From Lepidurus packardi (lineage: Eukaryota > Arthropoda > Branchiopoda > Notostraca > Triopsidae), in NCBI GenBank assembly GCA_023053545.1, contig JAKZAN010000001.1:6902565-6966564 (forward strand): a stretch of DNA of 64,000 nt, in the 5' to 3' direction. Under the pieces are notes generated by a model. The model saw only the letters and a list, made by a program, of their open reading frames with translations. It was not told the origin of the DNA and did no database searches. This document shows, piece by piece, positions 24,001-33,270 of the stretch. The position numbers and the translations under genes are program-made. How positions within the stretch are numbered: position 1 is the stretch's first letter; every line of letters starts with the position of its first letter.

Positions 24001-24026
24001 ATGTGTAAGTCCTTGGCAGTTTGAGG
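21022..24026. other. Helentron internal non-coding region
   Basis: 3 kb between the RPA-like gene and the end of the Rep-helicase frame. Only short frames occur and none resembles a protein family. A run of nine or more G lies near 23626-23636. The region could hold introns, the RPA promoter or a remnant of lost cargo. Nothing more can be assigned. Confidence 0.45.
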
Positions 24027-27000
24027 TTAAGTATCAGGTAATTGAATGTGAATAATTTTGTGATCTGAATAGTATGTTTCATACACACCAGTTTTAGGAT
24101 TGTGTAAGTTAGAGTAAATATGATCCAACGTTGATGAATAGTCGGTTGTATAGGAAGTAATATGCTGTCTTAGAGTCAGGTGTTTGAGTATGTCGGCAAT
24201 TTTGGCAGCGTATGTAGTGTGAGTATGCATATTGACATTAAAATCGCCCATAAGTATAATTCTTTCAAAGGAGCTGTCAACGTCTCGTACGAGTTGCTCC
24301 AGTGCGTCGTACAACTTTTCTATATTGTGCCCATGATGTCTATATAATACGTATACTGCTAATCGTAATTCCTTAACATGATAGGTAGCTACTTCAAGGT
24401 ATTTGTTGGAACACAGACGAGTAAAAATTCCAGTAAGTTTGGAATAAATAACGATTCCATAAGGTGAATTACCCTGGTGAGTTGTAGCGAAATCCATACG
24501 GTGTAACTGGAAGTCTGGTAAGTTATAGTCGTTGTCTCTATCAGTTGTGCATAAACGAGTTTCACACATGGCAAATATAGCGGTCATTGCGATGAAAGGA
24601 TCACATAGAATGTCGGGAATGTGTTTTCGTAATGAGACGACGTTTAGGAACGCCACGATTTTTGTTTCAGATAGAACAACAGATCTTACGTCCTCCAGTG
24701 TGAGTTTTTGAGGATTGCTTCGGAGACGATCCACTTCATTTTTTATGTCGGAAGACACTTTAATACCGGATTCATTAAGATCTTCAATGTAAAGGCCATC
24801 AAGTCGTTTGGCTCTGCTGATCGCTACGTAATGCATGTTGCATGTTGCGTGAGCCAAGTTAACAACCACCTGCTCCATCGTTTGTCCTTGAGCACGATGA
24901 ATTGTTTTTGAGCTATTAGGTCTTAACGGGTACTGGAGTCGCTCGAATTCTGTTCTAAGGAACGTGTATCTACAAGTTACAGGGAATACAGGTGTCCATT
25001 GTTTTGAAACTGTGCAGTCTTGTTGGTATAATTGTAGATATTTGTCACGGCAATGCTTACCCACAGAACTGTCTTTAAATTCTACCCAAATGGGAGCCTG
25101 TTTCGAACAATGTAATATAGGACACGTGTGCTTAAAATTCGCGTCAACATTGTCTTTACCTAGAGGTGGTAAATTTTGTGGTAATCTTCTAATTGTACAT
25201 TCGGATCCATTCGCCATACCATCACTAACGTCAGAGTTAATATTATACTCAAAAGGCAAATCAATTGCTATGAATAAATAACGAATACTGTTACTACTAG
25301 TAGTTTTATTAGGTAACTTCTTTAATAAAGAATTTGTATCGATACCCTTACAGCCTTTTATGGGCATATCATTACTAACTATTAAAATTTTATCATTTTG
25401 CGCATTTTCCCATTCTTTTTGGTTGTAGCAGTCAACGTCGTTATTTCGGTAACTAATCCGTTGTATATGTGGAGGGGGCTTCGGAGAAATTCGGCTACGC
25501 AATAAGGAAGTATCTTCCTTTGTATGTTTTCCTTCACGTAGACGGTTCAGTAGCTCGGCGAACTTTAAGTCTTCTTTTTGTCGCATAATTTGTTGTAGTT
25601 CATAAATTTTAAAGTTGTCTATCCACAGATGTTGGGCTAAGCAACGTGCCCCTGTATTTGAATATTTGAAAATAGGCTGGGCCTTTGTAGGTGGTAGCTG
25701 AAAGAGATCACCGACACATAATATTGATTTGCCTCCAAATATTCGGGAACAGCCAAATATTTCTTTCAAACGGAAATCAATATAATAAAGCATATTTATT
25801 CCAACCATGGAAACTTCGTCTATTATAAAAAGCTGTACGTCACGGAATAATATGGCTAATTGGGAGCGAACTTGTGAATTTAGGGACAAAAAAGAATTGT
25901 TAGCATCAAACATTTTGCCAGCTGGAATATGAAACGTGCTGTGTATTGTTGATCCGCCTACACTGAATGCTGCTTTGCCTGTGTAAGCTACTATTACAAC
26001 TTTCTTTGTATCAGGATTCGAGTTAGGAGCCTTATTATAGTACCGTGTTAAGCACGCGTTAATAGCTCGAACAACCACACTTTTTCCAGTCCCCGCTCCA
26101 CCGCTTAGGTATCTGCAATAGCTTCCAGTTTTTGTTTTATGCATAAATAACAGATCTAAAACAAATAATCGTTGTTCTACATTAAGACTACGCATTAAAC
26201 TGTAATACTCTTCGTCTTGTAATCCGTAATGTTCTATTACCCTTACTGCCTTCCCTAGTCCCGCATCATCAACGCTGCAAGTCGGTAAGTCTCTTCCTAT
26301 ATCTGGAATTGGCATACAGTTATACTCGGGATCGTACATTTGATTAGGGGCATTTTCTTGCTCTTGCGTTACTTCTTCGTCTTCCGAGTCTATATGGCTG
26401 AAATAGTTACGATCAAAAAACTCGTGGAGAGGTTTCTCTAAAATATCGTCAACAGTAGAACTGTAAGGTTCATAGATGTCGCGCTCTTTTAGTACACGAC
26501 GGAACACGTTATTCTGAAAATACTTCGCTTCGTAGGTTTTTTGGTCTTTCAGTTCTTTGTGGTCTCGCCATGGCCAATATAACATCAGTTTCGTGTGGTA
26601 ATATTTCTCGGGGTTACCCTCACGACGATAATTCATAAAGCGTAGGATGCGTTGTTTCGTTCTAACTGTGTATTGCGAGTTTTTGTCAGATTTCTCGCAA
26701 TTTTTTGAATAGTCTTCGAATTCATTATCACTTGTCATATCATCTGAAAATTCAGCCTGTTCTAGACAATAACCGTCATTACCGATCACAGGCGAATAAT
26801 TTTTTACATATGCATGTGTGTATTTAGTTAAATATTCTGCCAAGCTAATATCACTGAGGTGTTCAGGTCTCCTAGAATATCTGTCGAAGAAGTTTTCACT
26901 AATTACGTTTTCATTATCATCGTTCATCTTCTCTATAACTGCGAAAGGTTTTGTGAGTACGACTCTTTCCTCAGGTTCGCACGTATTTACAAAGATGACA

Positions 27001-30000
27001 GATCTGCTAAACTTTCGCAGCGGTAATTGTAGAATTAAGAAAACAGCTTCTTGTACACCTACTTCTGATGAGTTCAGAAATTTATTGCCCAACATCCTGA
27101 ATTTTTCTCTGATACTAAAATTGCCGTCGCGTACCTCTTGCACTACGTTACGAAGAGTCTCACTCATTCCTCTCTGAGACTTGGTCATGTAGCTCGCAAT
27201 ATAGGAGGCAGCAGCGTAAGCATCGTCAACGTACTGTATATCCATATTCGCATTCCAAAACAGGAGAAGTAATGGATTAAAAGCATTTATCATACATTCA
27301 TTGGGGGCACGCTTCAGAAATAGTGTTTTCTTTGGAATACGTGATCGTAAAGCACCAACATAGGTTTCTAAATTAAATCCGCATTTGCTTAAAAATTCGG
27401 AGAAAGTGGTTAAGTTTTCACTGGGTAGTTTCATGATTTCTTCTACTTTTTTCCATGCAACTCTGTATTGCTGTAACTTAACTTTCGGCTCTGCAGAATC
27501 CAATGGCTTTAAAATCATTGTATATGGCAGTGGAGGTTTCGGAAATCCAAAGCGACATTTGTTATTTTTACCTTTTCCTTTACATGTAAAGGAATGCTTG
27601 TGTTTCTGTACTTCTTTTGCTATAGATGCTGAAGCGCCAGATAATTCGCACGTGACGTAGCAATCAACAAAACGGATTAAGCTTTCCTCGTACGACAATT
27701 CGTCTTGAAAATCAGTGGGGCACGGCTGATTATGACACCACACGAACATATGTATGTGAGGAGACCCGCGCTGTTGAAATTCCACGCGAATTGCATAATC
27801 TTTAAGTTTACCGACTGGTTCCGTAGAGTTTCGTAAAAATTGTAATAGTATATCTACACGGTAGTTAAAATACCTAGCACAGGTAACACTGTCTTTCAAT
27901 AAACGACACTTATCCAACCAAGTTAACGAGAGAAGCTCTTCCTTCGTATAAGAACGACCATCAACTGTTCTTCCTAATATGCGTAAGAGTTCTAACCATC
28001 TAGTTTCAGCGGCTGAAAAGCTGAGAAAAAAAGCCGGTGGGCCAACTTGACGTATCATGGCAAATAAATCATGACACATACGCTGGTAATAGGGAGGTGA
28101 TCCACGGACGCATCTTAAGAAATTAAAACCTCCATCGAATTGTAGTGAGTGCAAAATTTCTGGATTTTTAAACATTTTAGCATTAAATGTGGTACCCGGT
28201 TTTCTATCCTTTCCTTTGACAATACGTGTTGCGAAACGCATAGTGTCCGCTATCTTTTTAATCTGTATCTTCTTGAGTTTGAAGAAAATATTAACCTCGT
28301 CTTGAGCAACACGACGGTCAACATTCTGTAACTCGGCCTTGCAAAGAGAACTATAGGAGACCGGTCGACAACGATAACGGCGCCCTTGTAATGCAATATT
28401 GCAATCAATATTATCCAACGATGCTAGTCTAGAGTCTTTCTTAACATACACGGGCCTGGCATATCCGCAGAAAATATGCGGAAACCCCAGCTCTTCACAG
28501 TATTTATCAGTAAGCACACCGAATGGTCTTTTGTTTTCTCCGGGTGCTATGGAATGAATTACATCGTCACCCTCACCGTGAAGAAAGTTTTCATTTAGTA
28601 ATACAGTATCCATGTTTACTCTAGCAATGTCTTCAGAATCCTCTTGGTCACTACTACCGTCACACAATTCGTTTTGTGATAACGTAGTGTTCTTATCATC
28701 TTCATGTTGCACTGATCTACCGTCAATTACGCATTCTTCCGCACTTATGTGCGGCAATTCTTCTTCCGCTACAAACTGCCAGTTTTCTGCCAAAGAAATA
28801 CCATGTTCAATAAATAATGGGCGTCTTACCAACAACTCTGCTGCGTAACGAACTAGATTTGGACGTACAGTTTCCACAAATTCAGGGCGAGTATATTCTA
28901 GTTTTCTTTTTAGAGCAACTTTTATTGTCTCGAAGTCACGAAACGTGCGAGGTAATTCGGTTATAGTTTCGTCTATGTCATGAGGTATATTAATTACATT
29001 TCCCTTCAGTTTCGATTGCCCACCCTGGCGTTGTGGCTGCAATTTTAAGAACATGAGACGGGGAGACACTAGCCTTCTTTCCATATCATTTAAAACTGTA
29101 AGCTCGTCCGGTCTTTCCGGGAAAGAAACTTGGTTTAATACAGATACTGGAGGTACTTCGCCTTTTTTTATATACTTATAACAAGTTCTGCAAACATATT
29201 GTTTATATACCGAAGTGAAACATTTTTCAAATAAATTTCTTGCACGATGACCTTCCTTGCCAGTTAACGGTTCTACGTTTTTCCGCAACATTTCTACTGT
29301 ACATAAAGTGCGTCTAAAAAATAGCTGACAGCAACAACCACAAACAAAATCGGCTCCCTCAGCAAGTAAATTTTTCAGTTTTCGCATGACTTTATCTACG
29401 GATTCAGTTTTAGTCTCTGTTGTCGTGCAAGTTTCTGTCGCGCGACTGTCTATTGAAACCGTATCGAAACATTTTAGTGTATTGTGGTAGTCAAGATCCT
29501 TCCGAGTACGGTCAATGGTTCTTTGATTTCTATGACAAAAGACCTCAGGGTGCCCTTCATGCGAACAACTACATATGATTTCATTAGAAAAGCAACTGAG
29601 GCATCCCCTTTTAGCGTCAACAATACAATCCAGTGCTAGGAAACAACAGTTTTCGATTCTGCAGGGAGTCACAGCTAAAACTAGTGAATATATCGTAAAT
29701 TCATTCGAATCGTTCCATCCTATGAAACATTCATGTATTATACTCGGAAATTCAGCTACTGTACTGTTCCTAATTACGGCACACCTATCGTACGACGTGC
29801 AATAAGATCCACAACTACGCGTGCTATTGTGACTACAAAATATGCTTAAAACGTTATCTTCTGTTCTGCAGACGGCAATGCAATAACTCCTATATTGTAT
29901 AACGAAATAAGTACCCTCGCGCAACGAAAGACTGAAATAGGTACTAAATTGTGAAGGCGAAACAGTTGTGCACAATACCTTTGAGAAATACGTGTAAGAC

Positions 30001-31994
30001 AATCCGATGTTAGGAATGCAAAATTTACTAGGAAAGTTGTCAACAGATATCCGAACATTGTTATTAGCAAATAAGTTGTATACAATTATGCCTACTTTTC
30101 GGATATTTCCAATCATGTCTATATCCGCAAGTTCATTGTTATGTAAGCCTCTAGCTGTTGCGTAACGCAAGAGCAGGAAAACAATGCTGAGGGGCACAGA
30201 CTGGTCACATTTTCTAGGAGAATAGAAGTTCTCCGCGTAATCAACACCTTTGCATAAAACCAAATGTCTGGTAAAATTGTCTCCGCTTTCAAACTGTACG
30301 TTACAATCGTTGCACTTTAAATGTGTGACACCGAAAGATAAAAACCGACAATTACGTACATGTTTTCGAAATACTCGTTCTCGAACAAAGACTACACCGC
30401 AACCTTGGCACAAGAAATTTTTAGTCTGGCTACCAGAGGAAGAATTACAAGTACTTTCAATATTGTTTACCATTAAATTCGTAGTTCTCGGGAGCTTAGA
30501 TTGACCAACACTAAATTCTAGATAACCCTCCTGTCTTGTCTGCTCGCCTTTAGTATTATTCTTGGTAGTTCGGTTATTCGAACTTTTGATCACCTCTTGT
30601 ACAGACGGACTAGAGAAAAGAACGGGACACACACACAAATGTCTGCGTAAATTAAATGAAGAAAATAACGCCTGGCTGCAGTGTTCACATGTAAACTCTT
30701 GCACATTACTGATCACAGGCATTTTGCTGTCAACTATTCCTTTATTGCAATTACGTCTTTGCAAATGTCTGTTAAAGTTGTAAACAGAAGAAAAATGCTG
30801 ATGACATGAAACACAGTCAGTCCTTTTACTAGAATTACCAGCTTTACATAATGCTAAATGTCTGCTCAAACCACGGCGCGAAAGAAAAGTTCGTTGGCAC
30901 GTTTCGCAAACAAACTGGTCATGTTCACCTTTTTTCTCAATGACAGGTTTGTGGCGTCCAAATTCTACATGTCCTTTTTCTCCTGAAAATGAATGATCAA
31001 ATGCAGATATGTTTGAATCACCTTTTGAATCGTCAACGATCAGAGCAAACGGCTGTGGTAACGTTTCTGTGAGATCCTTGGCCAAATTAATGCAGGGAGA
31101 AACACCGTTTCTATCTTTCGAACAATCTTCCATTACTTCAACATACTTTAATGAAACTTCAGAGTTATTTTTTTTAGCATGTTTTATTGTTAAACTCTCA
31201 TCAACTTCGTATTTCCGTTTTCTCAGAATATTCAAATTATTCTTGGTATCAAATTTCGATGTCGAAACATCTACTAATTGTGGGTTAATATTAATAGCAT
31301 TCAGATCAGTCCAATTACCCGATGAGACACGTACATGATTACATGCAACCCGACTGCACTTATCTACAGTTGTCAACGTATCATCCGGTCGTGCACCCCG
31401 AATTTCATGACAACAAATAGGAACAATATCATACTGTGGATTACCACTGAAACCATACATCCTCCGTAAATACTCAAGCAGTTCATCAAAAGTAAACTCT
31501 AACAGGACGGCAGTACCGCTTGTGCAACGCTGACCAAACTCATCACGCGCATGCGAGTCAAAAACAAAATATCTTCCACTACGCTCCATGATACTAGTAC
31601 AAAATGAGCAACTAATAAAAAGCACTCCTACACAGTGTTCCGCAAGCTTCACTGCATCTTCCAAAGACCAATGCCAATAACGTGTTGTACATGGCCATAT
31701 AAACCCAAAAGCATCTTCACCATGCACAAAGGTCTTTAATACACCTAAATCTCCACAACCAACAAATCGAGGCAATTCTGAAAAGCTAAAGAATGCATGA
31801 GCGTGCTTATACGTACGATAAATCTCGTCTCCAATTGACATTATCTGGTGCATGTCATGCTCAATCCAATTGGCAGGGAAAACAAAATAACTCCATGCAA
31901 TAGAAACAAAAGCCATGGGTGTGCATTGTATACCACGACTTTCACTCGTACCAACCGAATCTTGTGAATATCGAGCCTTGCAGACGAGCCTCAT
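24027..31994 (-). CDS. Helentron polyprotein: C76-like protease, zinc fingers, HUH Rep, PIF1 helicase, EEP endonuclease
   Basis: One open frame of 2655 codons without a break. Residues 1-200 resemble the herpesvirus-type C76 deubiquitinase fold, with GIQCTPMAF (C24) and FVFDSHARD (D146, H148). Five C2HC fingers follow (first C363/C366/H379/C383, last C561/C564/H577/C581). Residues about 595-760 repeat the protease pattern with S599 and C720-S-H722. The Rep domain has GSPHIHMFVW (H1413, H1415) and YIASYMTK (Y1598, Y1602), the HUH and paired-tyrosine motifs. The PIF1-type SF1 helicase has GGAGTGKS (1965-1972), IIDEVSM and GQTMEQVVVNL...YVAISRAK. The C-terminus (about 2445-2655) is an exonuclease-endonuclease-phosphatase domain with CETRL, MGDFNVN, LDHIY and SDH. 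All catalytic motifs look intact except in the second protease-like domain. The C-terminal endonuclease separates Helentrons from canonical Helitrons. Confidence 0.92.
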   Translation of the reverse strand: MRLVCKARYSQDSVGTSESRGIQCTPMAFVSIAWSYFVFPANWIEHDMHQIMSIGDEIYRTYKHAHAFFSFSELPRFVGCGDLGVLKTFVHGEDAFGFIWPCTTRYWHWSLEDAVKLAEHCVGVLFISCSFCTSIMERSGRYFVFDSHARDEFGQRCTSGTAVLLEFTFDELLEYLRRMYGFSGNPQYDIVPICCHEIRGARPDDTLTTVDKCSRVACNHVRVSSGNWTDLNAININPQLVDVSTSKFDTKNNLNILRKRKYEVDESLTIKHAKKNNSEVSLKYVEVMEDCSKDRNGVSPCINLAKDLTETLPQPFALIVDDSKGDSNISAFDHSFSGEKGHVEFGRHKPVIEKKGEHDQFVCETCQRTFLSRRGLSRHLALCKAGNSSKRTDCVSCHQHFSSVYNFNRHLQRRNCNKGIVDSKMPVISNVQEFTCEHCSQALFSSFNLRRHLCVCPVLFSSPSVQEVIKSSNNRTTKNNTKGEQTRQEGYLEFSVGQSKLPRTTNLMVNNIESTCNSSSGSQTKNFLCQGCGVVFVRERVFRKHVRNCRFLSFGVTHLKCNDCNVQFESGDNFTRHLVLCKGVDYAENFYSPRKCDQSVPLSIVFLLLRYATARGLHNNELADIDMIGNIRKVGIIVYNLFANNNVRISVDNFPSKFCIPNIGLSYTYFSKVLCTTVSPSQFSTYFSLSLREGTYFVIQYRSYCIAVCRTEDNVLSIFCSHNSTRSCGSYCTSYDRCAVIRNSTVAEFPSIIHECFIGWNDSNEFTIYSLVLAVTPCRIENCCFLALDCIVDAKRGCLSCFSNEIICSCSHEGHPEVFCHRNQRTIDRTRKDLDYHNTLKCFDTVSIDSRATETCTTTETKTESVDKVMRKLKNLLAEGADFVCGCCCQLFFRRTLCTVEMLRKNVEPLTGKEGHRARNLFEKCFTSVYKQYVCRTCYKYIKKGEVPPVSVLNQVSFPERPDELTVLNDMERRLVSPRLMFLKLQPQRQGGQSKLKGNVINIPHDIDETITELPRTFRDFETIKVALKRKLEYTRPEFVETVRPNLVRYAAELLVRRPLFIEHGISLAENWQFVAEEELPHISAEECVIDGRSVQHEDDKNTTLSQNELCDGSSDQEDSEDIARVNMDTVLLNENFLHGEGDDVIHSIAPGENKRPFGVLTDKYCEELGFPHIFCGYARPVYVKKDSRLASLDNIDCNIALQGRRYRCRPVSYSSLCKAELQNVDRRVAQDEVNIFFKLKKIQIKKIADTMRFATRIVKGKDRKPGTTFNAKMFKNPEILHSLQFDGGFNFLRCVRGSPPYYQRMCHDLFAMIRQVGPPAFFLSFSAAETRWLELLRILGRTVDGRSYTKEELLSLTWLDKCRLLKDSVTCARYFNYRVDILLQFLRNSTEPVGKLKDYAIRVEFQQRGSPHIHMFVWCHNQPCPTDFQDELSYEESLIRFVDCYVTCELSGASASIAKEVQKHKHSFTCKGKGKNNKCRFGFPKPPLPYTMILKPLDSAEPKVKLQQYRVAWKKVEEIMKLPSENLTTFSEFLSKCGFNLETYVGALRSRIPKKTLFLKRAPNECMINAFNPLLLLFWNANMDIQYVDDAYAAASYIASYMTKSQRGMSETLRNVVQEVRDGNFSIREKFRMLGNKFLNSSEVGVQEAVFLILQLPLRKFSRSVIFVNTCEPEERVVLTKPFAVIEKMNDDNENVISENFFDRYSRRPEHLSDISLAEYLTKYTHAYVKNYSPVIGNDGYCLEQAEFSDDMTSDNEFEDYSKNCEKSDKNSQYTVRTKQRILRFMNYRREGNPEKYYHTKLMLYWPWRDHKELKDQKTYEAKYFQNNVFRRVLKERDIYEPYSSTVDDILEKPLHEFFDRNYFSHIDSEDEEVTQEQENAPNQMYDPEYNCMPIPDIGRDLPTCSVDDAGLGKAVRVIEHYGLQDEEYYSLMRSLNVEQRLFVLDLLFMHKTKTGSYCRYLSGGAGTGKSVVVRAINACLTRYYNKAPNSNPDTKKVVIVAYTGKAAFSVGGSTIHSTFHIPAGKMFDANNSFLSLNSQVRSQLAILFRDVQLFIIDEVSMVGINMLYYIDFRLKEIFGCSRIFGGKSILCVGDLFQLPPTKAQPIFKYSNTGARCLAQHLWIDNFKIYELQQIMRQKEDLKFAELLNRLREGKHTKEDTSLLRSRISPKPPPHIQRISYRNNDVDCYNQKEWENAQNDKILIVSNDMPIKGCKGIDTNSLLKKLPNKTTSSNSIRYLFIAIDLPFEYNINSDVSDGMANGSECTIRRLPQNLPPLGKDNVDANFKHTCPILHCSKQAPIWVEFKDSSVGKHCRDKYLQLYQQDCTVSKQWTPVFPVTCRYTFLRTEFERLQYPLRPNSSKTIHRAQGQTMEQVVVNLAHATCNMHYVAISRAKRLDGLYIEDLNESGIKVSSDIKNEVDRLRSNPQKLTLEDVRSVVLSETKIVAFLNVVSLRKHIPDILCDPFIAMTAIFAMCETRLCTTDRDNDYNLPDFQLHRMDFATTHQGNSPYGIVIYSKLTGIFTRLCSNKYLEVATYHVKELRLAVYVLYRHHGHNIEKLYDALEQLVRDVDSSFERIILMGDFNVNMHTHTTYAAKIADILKHLTLRQHITSYTTDYSSTLDHIYSNLHNPKTGVYETYYSDHKIIHIQLPDT

Positions 31995-32021
31995 ATTTAA
32001 ATGTTAGAGTTACCAATGAAA

Positions 32022-32592
32022 CGTGCAACTAATAGCAAAATGTAACCAGAAATACAAATAACTATACCTTCCAAACGTGCAACTAGACGTAGGCTCTGAA
32101 AAGAAAACGACGAAACTGAAAATACAAACAGCAACAGCTAGAAAAACCTAAGTAAACTACGTTATGAATGCTCTACACAAAATATCAAAAAACACGTACT
32201 TGCAATCCAACGATGTATGTATGCAATATTATAATAATAGTCGCTTCCTTCCTACAATTCCAACTATTGCAATTCGGACATGAAATAGTACCGTAAACGT
32301 AACAATGAAATTATATCGTTTCGTGCAACTAATAGCAAAATTTAACAAGAAATACAAATAACTATACCTTCAAAACGTGCAACTAGACGTAGGCTCTGAA
32401 AAGAAAACGACGAAACTGAAAATACAAACAGCAACATTAAGTAAACTACGTTATGAATGCTCTACACAAAATATCAAGAAACACGTACTTACAATCCAAC
32501 GATGTATGTATGCAATATTATAATAGTCGCTTCCTTCCTACAATTCCAATTATTGCAATTCGCACATGAAATACCGTAAATGTAACAATTTA
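32022..32592. repeat. Tandem duplication, 300-bp unit, upstream of the Helentron frame
   Basis: Unit 1 (32022-32321) and unit 2 (32322-32592) both begin CGTGCAACTAATAGCAAAA and share long blocks such as CGTGCAACTAGACGTAGGC and GTAAACTACGTTATGAATGC. They differ by scattered substitutions and small deletions. They lie immediately 5' of the minus-strand start codon, where the promoter is expected. CGTGCAACTA also recurs within each unit. Confidence 0.9.
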
Positions 32593-32857
32593 AAAAACCA
32601 GTCATAGACTGCCACAGCTAACAACGTATACCCAACGAATCTTGATCACCACGTAGACGAGATAAACTAGCGAGTGTTGTGGGCCAGTTTTCTTCTGACA
32701 GATTTCGCCGAGCTACTTCTCTTGCCCGGCGGTAAAATTCGCTTATCTCCCTCCCCCAGGTACCACCCCAAAATTCTATAGCCCCTTATGGCGAGAACAG
32801 AGCTAGGCTCACCATCCCACCCTCCCAAGCACGGACTAAAGTCGGTACGATACTATA

Positions 32858-32886
32858 AGCTGTCCCAGTCATAGACTGGCACAGCT
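32858..32886. repeat. Terminal hairpin of the Helentron
   Basis: Two 13-base arms separated by ATA, with one mismatch. The right arm ends CACAGCT, followed by AA, the same motif as at 19203 and 32623. Helentrons carry short palindromes and inverted repeats near their ends. Confidence 0.65.
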
Positions 32887-32892
32887 AACAAA

Positions 32893-33270
32893 CCGGCAGT
32901 GGATTGGCTCTTGGTTTTATAGTAGCAAAAAGATCCGTTGGCGCTATATTGTTGCGAACTGGCGTTAGACGGTGCGGAGAGGAGAGTCGAGTGAGACTAG
33001 CGAAGACGGAAGGAGCTATTGTGGGAGCGCGAGAGTTTGAATGGCAGAGCAGAGTCGTGTTTGACTGTTGTACTAAATCCCGAATTAGATTCCCATGTTA
33101 ATACATCACCCTAACTAAATTAAATTAAAACTCTGTCCGCCTTTTTATTAAAACCAGTTCACCTTCCCTTAGTGTAAATTAAGCTAGTGTTAATTAAGCT
33201 AGTGTTAATTAAGCTAGTGTTAAATTAAGCTATGATTTAAAACTACAATATTAGTTGGCGCCAGGTCGAA
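32893..33270 (+). mobile_element. Possible LTR-retroelement fragment (fossil)
   Basis: This block resembles a long terminal repeat followed by a primer-binding-like TTGGCGCCAGG at 33255-33265. Nothing downstream can be recognised as a retroelement gene, so at most a solitary end remains. The call rests only on the layout and is weak. Confidence 0.25.
33171..33231 (+). repeat. Tandem repeat, 15-bp unit, 4 copies
   Basis: The unit AGTGTTAATTAAGCT occurs four times in a row with one or two single-base differences. Confidence 0.85.

Larger units (their letters stand above)
19339..32888 (-). mobile_element. Autonomous Helentron (rolling-circle transposon), about 13.5 kb
   Basis: On the minus strand the element reads: terminal segment (32888-32600), a tandem 300-bp repeat (32592-32022), the protease-Rep-helicase-endonuclease frame (31994-24027), 3 kb without a long frame, then the RPA-like gene (21021-19978). 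At the right end lies a near-perfect hairpin, AGCTGTCCCAGTC/ATA/GACTGGCACAGCT (32858-32886). The same CACAGCTAA-type end occurs at about 32623. Rep-helicase plus apurinic-type endonuclease plus RPA is the gene set of Helentrons. The left boundary is uncertain: it is placed next to the end of the oppositely oriented neighbour because no clear left terminus was found. No host gene lies inside. The unbroken main frame argues for recent activity. Confidence 0.78.

Noticed and set aside
32893-33270. Treating the TTGGCGCC-bearing block as a firm retroelement end
   Set aside because: No coding remnant, second repeat or target duplication was found; listed only as a weak possibility.
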